Source: Sessilibacter corallicola (GTDB taxonomy: Bacteria; Pseudomonadota; Gammaproteobacteria; Pseudomonadales; Cellvibrionaceae). Taken from it: DNA of 64,000 bases. Positions 35,816 to 44,112 of the stretch are shown here, piece after piece. The notes beneath the pieces were generated by a model. It saw only the letters and a list, made by a program, of their open reading frames with translations. It was not told the DNA's origin and made no database searches. The position numbers and the translations under genes are program-made. The stretch spans positions 248,001 through 312,000 of the forward strand of contig NZ_JAJSLX010000004.1 of NCBI RefSeq assembly GCF_021290925.1, given 5' to 3'. Each line of letters begins with the position of its first letter. Position 1 is the stretch's first letter.

Positions 35816-36250
35816 ATGAAATACATGGTGTTTGCAATTATGTTAGTGCTGTCAATCACTGCTAACGCCGATAGTTACGAGAGTGAAATTGATTTGTTTT
35901 TTAATCTCTATAAAAAGGGAGACATTAACGCTGCGGTGGACTCAATCTATAGAACAAACCCGTATATTAATTCAATCCCGGACCAAGTTAAGAATGTAAA
36001 AACACAGCTAGGTGCTGTAGAGGGGTTGGTTGGAAAAATGCACTCTCTAGAACGTGTTGATACGTATAGTGTGGGGAAATCTCTTGTGCATATTACTTAT
36101 ATGGGTATCTATGATCGTCAGCCAATACGGTTTGAATTCCAGTTTTTTAAAACAAATGATGGCTGGCGTGTGTTTTCTTTTTCATTTGATGCTGAGGTGT
36201 TCGATAAAATTGAGCTGCTAGCCAGCGAAAGGGCGTTTAAATCCAAATAA
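35816..36250 (+). CDS. Secreted hypothetical protein, NTF2-like
   Basis: A 144-residue protein with a signal peptide (MKYMVFAIMLVLSITANA, cleavage near residue 18). The mature part (ESEIDLFFNLYKKGDINAAVDSIY... VHITYMGIYDRQPIRFEFQFFKTNDGWRVFSFSFD) has the helix-then-sheet pattern and terminal DGWRVFSFSFD strand common in NTF2/DUF3887-like periplasmic proteins. No catalytic residues can be assigned. AAGGAA precedes the ATG. Function unknown. Confidence 0.75.
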   Translation: MKYMVFAIMLVLSITANADSYESEIDLFFNLYKKGDINAAVDSIYRTNPYINSIPDQVKNVKTQLGAVEGLVGKMHSLERVDTYSVGKSLVHITYMGIYDRQPIRFEFQFFKTNDGWRVFSFSFDAEVFDKIELLASERAFKSK

Positions 36251-36378
36251 TCGCGTAGATCAAATTATCCTGTAATGCCAAGTGTTGATTTTTTGGTTTT
36301 CTGTTTTTAGAGATAACTCTCAAATCCTCAATGCTAAATCAATCATTAGTAAAGGTTTTTGATTGAGTTAATCTTTGG

Positions 36379-36437
36379 TTCCTACACTTTGCCACTGTTG
36401 ATCTGTAAAAAAGTTTGTACGTGACAAAGTGTAGGAA
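36379..36437. repeat. 13-bp perfect inverted repeat
   Basis: TTCCTACACTTTG (36379-36391) and CAAAGTGTAGGAA (36425-36437) form a perfect 13-bp stem with a 33-base loop. It lies between the convergent ends of the 35816 gene and the toxin-tail fragment. A short T run follows the right arm. It could be a bidirectional terminator or the ends of a tiny element. Confidence 0.6.
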
Positions 36438-36474
36438 TGTTTTTAAGTGAATTTAAAGTAATTCAAAAAAATAC

Positions 36475-37185
36475 TTACTTAAACCATTTTTTCTGATTGA
36501 GTAGCAGTGGTGTTACAAGCTTGGGGGTGCGTTTAATGACGCCGGGTATCCAAATATTCCAACCGGTTGATGGTGAAGCAGCATCGTCACTCAATTTAAC
36601 AATATTACCGAAGTTATTCGCGGGTTTTTCTGCCGGTGTAAATAGAGGGTTTTCGGACGCGAGCAATTTTTCGGATCCATATTTTGCCGCACTTCCTAAA
36701 CCGCCACCAATACCTGCAATCACTCCGCTAATACCGTCTTGAATTAGGTTTTGGTTGCTGAAAATACTTTCTCGACTGAAAATTTCTCCGGCGCTGTATC
36801 CTTGAAGTCCCATGCCGACAGCTTGCCCGGTCGCTGAGCCAATAAATCCTCCTGCAGCACCTGCCGCTACCTGTATACCAACCTGTCGAGCGACTGAACT
36901 CGCGCCCTCTGCAAGAGCACCGCCTGCGGCACCAAACCCGGCAGTTACCAATCCGGCAGCAGCACCAACGGCTTGCTGGATACCGTAATCTTTCCAGTTG
37001 TAGTCGTTACCGGTCAAGGTGCTGTAGGTTAAACCGCTAAAACCGGCACCGATTAATGTGCCGCCACCGACGGCACCTGCAGCACCGTCGGTAATTACGG
37101 TGAGTGTGACGCCTGAGACAATTTCTCCTAAGCCAATGGCGCCGCCAACGGCAACTTCGCCAATTTTCGGGGGGATGATGGTTAT
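36475..37185 (-). pseudogene. Orphan C-terminal tail of a probable Rhs/polymorphic-toxin protein
   Basis: The open frame on the minus strand runs from just after a stop at 37186-37188 to 36475 (236 codons), with no ATG near its beginning; the first plausible start is a TTG at 37017. The translation is a Gly/Ala-rich pre-toxin region (IGEVAVGGAIGLGEIVSG..AAGAVGGGTLIGAGFSGLTYSTLTGNDYNWKDYGIQQAVGAAAGLVTAGFGAAGGAL) followed by about 60 residues that match nothing I know. This is how the ends of Rhs or filamentous polymorphic toxins look. No Rhs core is upstream, so it is a displaced or 5'-truncated tail, perhaps silent. Confidence 0.6.
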
Positions 37186-37495
37186 TTAATATTAATATCT
37201 GGTCTTGCCTTATATCATTTGCATATAAAATTTAAACTTATCACAAAGCCCAGCAATGGGTTTTGTTGCTTTTTTATTGGATGATTACCGTGGATTAGAC
37301 GCGGATTCAGTGATTGGAACTTATTGGATATCTTCTAATAGAATTTGTATTAGAACTGATGTTCGAGAGATAATAATTTCTTTAACGGCAAAGCCTTACG
37401 CTGAGATGGTTGCTTAAAAGATGTGCAAGTTGAGATTTTTTATGTACATCTAACACGATACTCTATTGAGATATTTATTAAGCATTGGGGCCAAA
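37186..37495. other. Intergenic region upstream of a secreted-protein gene
   Basis: AT-rich sequence between the toxin tail and the secreted Cys-rich protein. No gene or clear promoter is seen. Homology of the toxin tail ends at its left border, so the original 5' part was lost at about 37186. Confidence 0.35.
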
Positions 37496-37882
37496 ATGAA
37501 GTACGTCGTTGTTCTCTTCATACTATTTTCAAATACTACATTTTCTGGTGGGTTATTTTCGAACAGCATAAAGAAAACATTAGAAGAGTATACCTACTCT
37601 AAGTGCGTCAATAATGTACATACCGTTACAATGCTCAAAGCGAAATTAACAACCGATGAGGTGTGTCGCTACGGGAAATACGGTTGCTCAAGTATCCAGG
37701 CAACCGACAAAATTCTAGCCTATTGCTCATTGAATACACTCAGTCAATGCTTTGAAAAAAAGGCTTGGAAAACTATTGACCAGATCCTCAATTTCCCAAT
37801 TACTAAAGTCCCGGGTGCTGTATCTTACGGTTTAAATAAAGAGGGTATACATAAAGGTCAAACTTGCATGTTTTGGGATTAA
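37496..37882 (+). CDS. Secreted cysteine-rich hypothetical protein
   Basis: Starting at the ATG at 37496 (GGGG upstream) gives 128 residues with a signal peptide (MKYVVVLFILFSNTTFSGG). The mature part holds six cysteines (KCVNN, VCRYGKYGCSS, AYCSL, QCFEK, TCMFWD), probably forming disulphides in the periplasm. It lies close to a toxin-tail fragment, so an immunity-type role is possible, but no evidence ties them. Function unknown. Confidence 0.65.
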   Translation: MKYVVVLFILFSNTTFSGGLFSNSIKKTLEEYTYSKCVNNVHTVTMLKAKLTTDEVCRYGKYGCSSIQATDKILAYCSLNTLSQCFEKKAWKTIDQILNFPITKVPGAVSYGLNKEGIHKGQTCMFWD

Positions 37883-37975
37883 AAGATCAATATAATAGGC
37901 AACGAGAACCGTAATTACGTAGTTGGCTTAGAGTATAATTGCCGTTTTTAGAGTCGTTATAGTTTGGAGTTAAAA

Positions 37976-38509
37976 GTGATCAATAGATGGTGTTTTCTAT
38001 CTTTGTTATTGTTGGTTTCAGTCGCCAACGCAGAAGTTTACAAGTGTACAAGTTTATCCGGAAAAATTGGCTATTCAGATAAGCCGTGTGCAGATACATC
38101 AAACAGCGAAAAAGTTGAGATTAATACCACATCTTTTGTGAGAGAGTCTGAAAGCACCCTAAAATCTGGTGTCGCCAACGAACTACACTCCGGAATATTG
38201 ATTCGAAAAATTATAGATAACAATACCGTTGCGATAAACAAAGAATATTTCAACCAGCTTCGATCAAATCCTAACTTGGAAGGGAAGTTGGCTCTTTTTA
38301 TTTCCATCCCTCCCAGCGGAAAGAACAGTGATTGTGAATCTGCCAGCCAATCTACATTAGTTGATGACGACTTTGAAACGACTGTTTGCAATATAATTAG
38401 TGCAATAGATTTTGGTCAGATTGATGCTGTTGAAAATCAGAAGATTCTGTATACATTTAATTTTGTATCCGTTGCTAATGAAGAGTTTGAGAAGAAGCTC
38501 GAACAATAA
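37976..38509 (+). CDS. DUF4124-domain secreted protein
   Basis: The GTG at 37976 has GGAG six bases upstream; an in-frame TTG at 37964 overlaps it. The 177-residue product has a signal peptide (INRWCFLSLLLLVSVANA) followed by the DUF4124 motif EVYKCTSLSGKIGYSDKPCADT, in which two Cys flank a small beta unit. The C-terminal 120 residues are not recognised. It stops 16 bases before the macro-domain gene and may be co-transcribed with it. Periplasmic; function unknown. Confidence 0.8.
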   Translation: MINRWCFLSLLLLVSVANAEVYKCTSLSGKIGYSDKPCADTSNSEKVEINTTSFVRESESTLKSGVANELHSGILIRKIIDNNTVAINKEYFNQLRSNPNLEGKLALFISIPPSGKNSDCESASQSTLVDDDFETTVCNIISAIDFGQIDAVENQKILYTFNFVSVANEEFEKKLEQ

Positions 38510-38525
38510 ACTGTAGAGCCAATTT

Positions 38526-39128
38526 ATGTTTCTGGAAAAAATAATACTGATCGATCTTGACGATGAATTAATAAAAGAGTGGCAGAAATCGTTTTCTGAG
38601 TACAATGAAGTAGTAGTTGTACAAGACGATTATTTCGTGATGGAAGCAGACGCTATGGTAAGCCCTGCAAACAGTTTTGGCGTGATGGACGGAGGGTTAG
38701 ATCATGTCATTCGATATGAGCTGGGCGCACAAGTAGAAGAGCGGGTTCAACAAGAGATTGTTTCTCAGTATCACGGAGAGCTACCTGTAGGCTGTGCTGT
38801 TATTGTGGAAACCTCAACCAACAAATGGCCTAAATTGATTGCTGCTCCAACGATGCGCGTACCAATGGATATTTCTGATACCATCAACCCATATTTAGCG
38901 TTCAGAGCCATTCTGAATGAAGTAAAAAATTATAATAAGTTAAATATTAAAAATGCCATTAAGAGTTTGGTATGTCCTGGTCTGGGCACGGGGATTGGAA
39001 ACGTAAGCGCCCCTCAATGTGCTTATCAAATGAAACTTGCTTACGAGTGCTTTGTTAAGCCCGCAGAAATACCGGGTTTTAATCAAATTAGAAGTAGTCA
39101 TAAAAGCTTAATGGATTACAAAAATTAA
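38526..39128 (+). CDS. Macro-domain protein
   Basis: A 200-residue single macro domain with ligand-loop motifs DAMVSPANSFGVMDGGLDHVI (residues 43-63) and CPGLGTGIGNVSAPQCAYQM (about 150-170). Macro domains bind ADP-ribose or related nucleotides and many remove ADP-ribose from proteins, RNA or DNA. The start ATG has a weak ribosome-binding site. It lies in an accessory stretch next to a toxin tail, where an ADP-ribosyl-hydrolase could act as antidote; no ADP-ribosyltransferase is visible nearby. Confidence 0.88.
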   Translation: MFLEKIILIDLDDELIKEWQKSFSEYNEVVVVQDDYFVMEADAMVSPANSFGVMDGGLDHVIRYELGAQVEERVQQEIVSQYHGELPVGCAVIVETSTNKWPKLIAAPTMRVPMDISDTINPYLAFRAILNEVKNYNKLNIKNAIKSLVCPGLGTGIGNVSAPQCAYQMKLAYECFVKPAEIPGFNQIRSSHKSLMDYKN

Positions 39129-39216
39129 ATGTTATTTTTATGTGCTTATAATGTTTTATTAAAGAATTGTGCAGTAAGCAGAAAGTAGTGCGTACTAATA
39201 GAAAATGGATAAATAA

Positions 39217-39675
39217 ATGAAATATATAATGTTGTTTGTTTTTGCGGTGTCTCTGATGGGGTGTAATCTTCAAAGCGAGGCTCAGGCGCTGAATTCAATG
39301 CGTGATTCAGAAAAGGTGTGGGTCTTTGCGCAATTCAATATTGATCAGGAAGACGATGACCTAGAAACTTATTACTATTATGGTCTAGTGGCGAAAAAGC
39401 TGTATAAGGCAATTGCTTACAACGAGATTGAATCTGGCTTTATGCTTATGGAGGAAGTTAAATACTGGAGTGATGACCTAATTCACGAATACGAAGATGG
39501 CGAATCCGCAGGCGAGTTGGTTTTTCGAATTGAAGATGTTGTTAAAATGGAGTTAATCAAAGTTGAGCCTATTGCTGGTCAAGGGTCGGATCAGTTCGAT
39601 GAATCTGTTGATGAGCCAACAGAAGCGGAAGATAAATTTATAGGCCAATTACCCAGTGCCAGCGAAGATAACTGA
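39217..39675 (+). CDS. Hypothetical lipoprotein
   Basis: This 152-residue protein has a signal peptide ending in a lipobox (VSLMGC, Cys16), so it should be lipid-anchored. The rest is acidic (many Asp/Glu in QEDDDLETYYYYG and the C-terminal EEDK-rich tail) and predicted helical. No family is recognised. It lies 88 bases after the macro-domain gene. Confidence 0.7.
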   Translation: MKYIMLFVFAVSLMGCNLQSEAQALNSMRDSEKVWVFAQFNIDQEDDDLETYYYYGLVAKKLYKAIAYNEIESGFMLMEEVKYWSDDLIHEYEDGESAGELVFRIEDVVKMELIKVEPIAGQGSDQFDESVDEPTEAEDKFIGQLPSASEDN

Positions 39676-39983
39676 TAATATTTCAATAGTTGATGTTGTG
39701 TGTTTGGTGGGGTGGTAGGCTATTTATGTATAAAGCTATTGCTAATCAAGCAATTCAAAAAGCAGAATAAATCTAATAACTACTGTTGTTCACTCAAGCT
39801 GTCTTCTAATTTAGGTTGCACTCATTGATGACGGTGTGATCGTCTCCCAAATTATTCCTCTGATTTAGTTGTTTAACTGTTCTAAAAATAGAATTGTTCT
39901 AAAGTGAAGTAATTATGCTTTTCTTATGTCGTGTTCTATTCTTTATATAACAACACTGTCTTTTACAGCTGGAGTAGTACGAG
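39676..39983. other. Intergenic region before the GGDEF-EAL gene
   Basis: About 310 AT-rich bases with no coding sequence. It should contain the promoter of the PAS-GGDEF-EAL gene; no confident box is identified. Confidence 0.35.
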
Positions 39984-41708
39984 TTGACAGCTCGTCATTT
40001 AAATCGGATGTGTCAATCAAAGGAACAGCTATCTGCTGAACAACTTTTAAGAATTGTATTAGATACCATTCCCTTGCGAGTTTTTTGGAAGGATTTGGAT
40101 CTAAATTTTTTGGGTGCTAATCAAAAGCTGCTCGACGATATTGGCTTTAACAGTCTTGATGATTTAATTGGCGAGTCAGATTACGCCATCTTCGAAACGC
40201 CAGAAGAAGCGGAGCCTAAAAGAGACGATGACCGTGAAGTGATTCAAAGCGGCGAAGCCAAGCTTGATATTGAAGAAGCGTTACCCATTCAAGGTAAGCG
40301 CCTTAAATGGCTGCGGACTAATAAAGTACCCATGAAAATGCCAGATGGAAAAATTATTGGCGTTTTAGGAACTTACCAAGATATTACCGCAGAAGTTGAG
40401 TATCGACAGCTTATTGAACGTCAGGCATTAATTGATCCGTTAACTGAGCTGGCCAACCGACGTAACTTGCAAAATCAAATATTAGAGAGTGAATATACTC
40501 TTGCGGGCTTATTATTTATTGATTTAGATCGTTTTAAACATATCAATGATACCTTGGGTCACTCGGTGGGTGATATTTTATTGCAAACGATTGCGAAACG
40601 ATTTCAGGACATTGCCGATACAAACGACGCAATGTTGGCTCGTTTGGGAGGAGACGAATTCAGTATCTTTAAAACGTTTGATGATCACTCAAAAATTAAA
40701 GATACACTAGAATCCATCGCCAAGAGTATTATTAATGTCTTAAATAAGCCTATTCATTTAGGGCACCATGTGGTTAGTATTGGAGCGAGTATCGGTATTA
40801 CCACAATTAATGGTCATAACAAATCGACCAAAGACGGTTTCACTGAAGCCGATCTTGCAATGTACAGCGCCAAAATTAACGGCCGCAATAATTATCGTTT
40901 TTATACCGAAGATTTAGGTGTTTCTGCCAAACGGCTCCACAATTTGTATTCTTATTTACATCATGCAATTGCCAATAATGAACTCTATTTGGTGTATCAA
41001 CCTCAATTTAACGCGACGAATACGCTCATTGGTGCAGAAGCATTGGTGCGATGGAACAATCCTAAGCTGGGTCAAGTTTCCCCTGATGAGTTTATTCCCA
41101 TTGCTGAAGAATCGGGAATGATTCATGAACTTGGAGAGTGGGTTATTCGTGAAGCGTTAGATACATTGGTAAGTTGGAAATCATGGTTGTCGTTAAATCC
41201 TGACTTTAAGTTGGCGGTTAATGTAAGCTCAAAACAATTGGAGCACAGAAACTTAACAAGTTACATAAAAAATAATCTTACGGACCGGGGTTTAAACGCA
41301 AAACACGTAGAAATTGAAATTACTGAGAGTTTATTGTTAGAACAGAAAACCTACGGTATGGCATCAATGGATGAGCTTAAAGAGATTGGCGTGAATATCG
41401 CAATCGATGATTTTGGAACTGGGTATTCATCGTTGTCCTATTTAGCCGCTTTACCATTAAATAAGTTAAAGATAGATCGGTCTTTTGTTTCGGGTTTGCA
41501 CACCAATGATACCAATAAAAAGCTCGTTGAAACGATGATAAATTTGGCCTCTGGTTTGGGTTTGAATGTAATTGCAGAAGGAGTAGAGACACTCGATGAG
41601 AAGCATGCCTTAGAAAGTTTAGGCTGCACTGAATTTCAAGGGTTTCTTTTTTCTAAACCTATTTCAGCAATAAAATTTGAACGTCAGTATCTATACAAAG
41701 ACATCTAA
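39984..41708 (+). CDS. PAS-GGDEF-EAL cyclic-di-GMP signalling protein
   Basis: A 574-residue cytoplasmic protein with a PAS domain (about 25-135; RVFWKDLDLNFLGANQKLLDDIGF), a GGDEF domain (about 150-310; intact LARLGGDEFSIF) and an EAL domain (about 325-570; AEALVRW, IEITES, IDDFGTGYSSLSYL, IAEGVET). Both catalytic signatures are intact, so it may both make and degrade cyclic di-GMP. No membrane segment is present; the PAS domain could sense a ligand or redox state. The start is a TTG with GGAG upstream; an ATG 24 bases later is an alternative. Confidence 0.88.
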   Translation: MTARHLNRMCQSKEQLSAEQLLRIVLDTIPLRVFWKDLDLNFLGANQKLLDDIGFNSLDDLIGESDYAIFETPEEAEPKRDDDREVIQSGEAKLDIEEALPIQGKRLKWLRTNKVPMKMPDGKIIGVLGTYQDITAEVEYRQLIERQALIDPLTELANRRNLQNQILESEYTLAGLLFIDLDRFKHINDTLGHSVGDILLQTIAKRFQDIADTNDAMLARLGGDEFSIFKTFDDHSKIKDTLESIAKSIINVLNKPIHLGHHVVSIGASIGITTINGHNKSTKDGFTEADLAMYSAKINGRNNYRFYTEDLGVSAKRLHNLYSYLHHAIANNELYLVYQPQFNATNTLIGAEALVRWNNPKLGQVSPDEFIPIAEESGMIHELGEWVIREALDTLVSWKSWLSLNPDFKLAVNVSSKQLEHRNLTSYIKNNLTDRGLNAKHVEIEITESLLLEQKTYGMASMDELKEIGVNIAIDDFGTGYSSLSYLAALPLNKLKIDRSFVSGLHTNDTNKKLVETMINLASGLGLNVIAEGVETLDEKHALESLGCTEFQGFLFSKPISAIKFERQYLYKDI

Positions 41709-41748
41709 ACAGAATCAGTAATTGACGCAATCAGTACGTTAATTGTCT

Positions 41749-42636
41749 TTATTGATTCATTAACCTATTGATGTCCCTTCCCGGTGGGTTACCAAACATT
41801 CGCGAATATTCTCGACTGAATTGAGAAGGGCTTTCATAACCCACTTTATAGGCAGCGGAATTTACGTCGGCTTTTTGGGTAAGCATTAAATGCCGAGCTT
41901 GCGTGAGTCGAATGGATTTTTGATATTGAAGCGGACTCATGTTGGTGATGGATTTAAAATGCGAGTGAAACGAGGAAATGCTCATTTCAGCCAAATTTGC
42001 CAGCTCCTCTATTGTAATCGTCTGCTGGAAATCCTGTTTTAATTTTTGTATCGCAACGGAAATTCTCTGTATGTGGCTGCCTTTTATGGCAACTTGAGAA
42101 AAGAGATTACCGTATTCACTTTTTAATATACGATAATATATTTCTCTGATCATGGCGTCTGAGAGTATCGGTATATCTTCTGGCGATTGTAATAGCCTAA
42201 CCAGCCTTAGAATACTCTCTGTGATTGCGTCGTTAAATGTGCCAATAAACAATCCGCGTTCTGAGAAATTGCTGTGTACAGAAAGCTGATCAGATTGCAG
42301 AATAAGTTCGGATATTTTTTTCGGTTCAATATTAATTTTAACCGCGTAGTAAGGCTTATCTTCTGAGGCTTGCGTTACTTTACCAATAATGGGCAAATCG
42401 ACCGATGCAATTAAAAAGTGAGAGGGGCCGTAGTGAAACAGCTCTTTTCCAAGCACAACGTCTTTTTCTCCCTGAATAATCAGGCACAACGACGGCGTGT
42501 AAACCGTCGGCAACGAAATATGAGTGGTTGTGGATTTAAACAAGGTTAAATTTGGAATTTGTGTTTCGTTATTTCCATCATTTTCGGTGTATGTGTCGAT
42601 TAAACGCAATAAATCTTGTTGGTATTGTGTGTTCAT
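41749..42636 (-). CDS. AraC-family transcriptional regulator (cupin N-terminal domain)
   Basis: A 295-residue regulator of the AraC_N type: a cupin sensor (residues 20-180; TPSLCLIIQGEKDVVLGKELFHYGPSHFLIASVDLPI) and a C-terminal HTH (about 195-295; LANLAEMSISSFHSHFKSITNMSPLQYQKSIRL, AAYKVGYESPSQFSREYSRMFGNPPG). It is divergent from the SDR gene at 42810. That gene is the likely target, as in many proteobacterial AraC-SDR/aldo-keto reductase pairs. Confidence 0.9.
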   Translation of the reverse strand: MNTQYQQDLLRLIDTYTENDGNNETQIPNLTLFKSTTTHISLPTVYTPSLCLIIQGEKDVVLGKELFHYGPSHFLIASVDLPIIGKVTQASEDKPYYAVKINIEPKKISELILQSDQLSVHSNFSERGLFIGTFNDAITESILRLVRLLQSPEDIPILSDAMIREIYYRILKSEYGNLFSQVAIKGSHIQRISVAIQKLKQDFQQTITIEELANLAEMSISSFHSHFKSITNMSPLQYQKSIRLTQARHLMLTQKADVNSAAYKVGYESPSQFSREYSRMFGNPPGRDINRLMNQ

Positions 42637-42809
42637 TTTTCACATCAAGGGTTAGGAGTTTGCTGCATTTCAGTATTCTAAATTGCTCACTATAAATCCA
42701 GTGGTTTGTAGAAATAGGCAGTGATTCTGGAGTAATAAGCCTCTACGTTTTTTCCTTGGTCTCTAAACTGTAGTTCTTCAATTCAATGTTAATTGGGAGT
42801 GGCGAGTTC

Positions 42810-43532
42810 ATGAAAAAAGTAATATTGGTTACTGGCGCCAGCAGTGGTATTGGCGAGGCAACGGCGCGTGAGTTAGCGAGCGCGGGTCATATTGTGATAA
42901 TGGTTGCAAGGCGGTTTGATCGCTTGAAAAAACTTGCGGCAGAAATAGAAGCCAATAATGGCATTGCGAGAGCTTATCCGCTCGATGTCACGGTATCGAG
43001 CGAATTTACAAATGTGGTTAATTCAATCGTTGAAGAGTTCGGACGCTTGGATGTTCTGGTCAACAACGCCGGCATAATGTCGTTGGCGCCATTAAAAGGG
43101 CTCAAGTTGGATGAGTGGGAGCAAATGATCGATGTCAATGTGAAAGGGGTATTGTATGGCGTTGCTGCGGCGTTACCGCACATGGAAAAACAGCAAGATG
43201 GGCATGTGATTAATGTGGCGTCTATTGCAGCGCATTATGTTTTCCCAACGGCCTCCGTTTATTGCGCGACCAAACACGCAGTAAAGGCGATTTCCGATGG
43301 CTTGAGATTGGAGACCGATAAAATACGCGTTACAACTATTTCTCCAGGTGTTGTTGAAAGTGAGATTGCCAACGCAACCACCGATCCTGAAAGCAAGGAT
43401 TGGTTAGATAAGTTTCGGACGGTTTCGTTAAAACCAGAAGCTATTGCGCAAACGATTAAACACACCATAGAGCAGCCAGTGGATGTTGATATTAACGAAG
43501 TAATTATTCGCCCGACGGCTTCTGCTCACTGA
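42810..43532 (+). CDS. Short-chain dehydrogenase/reductase (SDR)
   Basis: From the ATG at 42810 the product is 240 residues, a classical SDR: TGASSGIG (residues 7-14), NNAGIM, catalytic Ser in NVASIAA and YCATKHAVKA with Tyr-x3-Lys. It oxidises or reduces a hydroxyl/carbonyl with NAD(P)(H). An upstream ATG at 42786 is less likely because it lacks a ribosome-binding site and adds eight unusual residues. It is divergent from an AraC gene. Substrate unknown. Confidence 0.88.
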   Translation: MKKVILVTGASSGIGEATARELASAGHIVIMVARRFDRLKKLAAEIEANNGIARAYPLDVTVSSEFTNVVNSIVEEFGRLDVLVNNAGIMSLAPLKGLKLDEWEQMIDVNVKGVLYGVAAALPHMEKQQDGHVINVASIAAHYVFPTASVYCATKHAVKAISDGLRLETDKIRVTTISPGVVESEIANATTDPESKDWLDKFRTVSLKPEAIAQTIKHTIEQPVDVDINEVIIRPTASAH

Positions 43533-43975
43533 TTGGATGTGTTTTGTTGTAGTTGCTTTTGTCCCGTAACGGTATTGGTCAGTCACAACATATTTGCAAG
43601 CTCTCGATGATTTACCCCAGAGTTTAATTTAAAAGTTTAACGTAAAAATTTGCATGTTTTTTGCTGGCAAGCATTTCTGGGTTGGTCGGCTTATTTTTCT
43701 GGAGCTAGCTGAAACTATTGCTTGCTGTTTTTGTGGGACGGTTGCGTGTCATCAAATAAGTTTTTCTGATTATAAACTTTATGTTGGATGACACGCTTTC
43801 TTGGTGTGCTTTTAAATACTTTGCAGTTAATTGGTATTTTGGAAACCTACTTTACATGCACGTTTGCCGTTGACACCGAAACCTCGGTTTTCCTTTCTTT
43901 TAGCGCTGAACATTCAATTACCAGTTTTCTCTGATACTGGATGACTACTATTCTTTTTGTCTTGATAAATCAATA
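43533..43975. promoter_or_regulatory. Upstream region of hupS, probable activator-binding zone
   Basis: The stretch between the SDR stop and the hupS promoter has no gene. Two TTG-N8-CAA elements (TTGGTCAGTCACAA near 43576 and TTGCGTGTCATCAA near 43742) lie where a HoxA/HupR-type enhancer could be. I have no proof that HoxA binds either. Confidence 0.35.
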
Positions 43976-43988
43976 TAACTTATTGATT
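43976..43988 (-). promoter_or_regulatory. IHF-like binding site
   Basis: On the minus strand this is an exact match to the IHF consensus WATCAANNNNTTR (AATCAATAAGTTA). It lies about 20 bases upstream of the -24 element of the hupS promoter, between it and the likely activator sites. IHF bending is known for sigma-54 hydrogenase promoters. Confidence 0.6.
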
Positions 43989-44006
43989 TATTTGATTTTT
44001 TCTATC

Positions 44007-44022
44007 TGGTTTAGTTCTTGCT
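44007..44022 (+). promoter_or_regulatory. Sigma-54 (-24/-12) promoter of hupSLC
   Basis: TGGTTTAGTTCTTGCT fits the -24/-12 consensus TGGCACG-N4-TTGCW, with GG and GC exactly 10 bases apart. Transcription would begin near 44033, giving a leader of about 80 bases to hupS. It agrees with the NtrC-family activator HoxA encoded in the same locus. Confidence 0.7.
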
Positions 44023-44112
44023 CAAGATGCCTCGCCTGATAAGGACCACGTAATCTGCCCGCGCTTTTTCAACCTAGCGCCACAGAATAGACAGCCAGAG
44101 GATTGACCACGC

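Noticed and set aside
43663-43680. TGGCAAGCATTTCTGG as sigma-54 promoter
   Set aside because: GG-N10 is followed by TG, not GC; the site at 44007 fits better.
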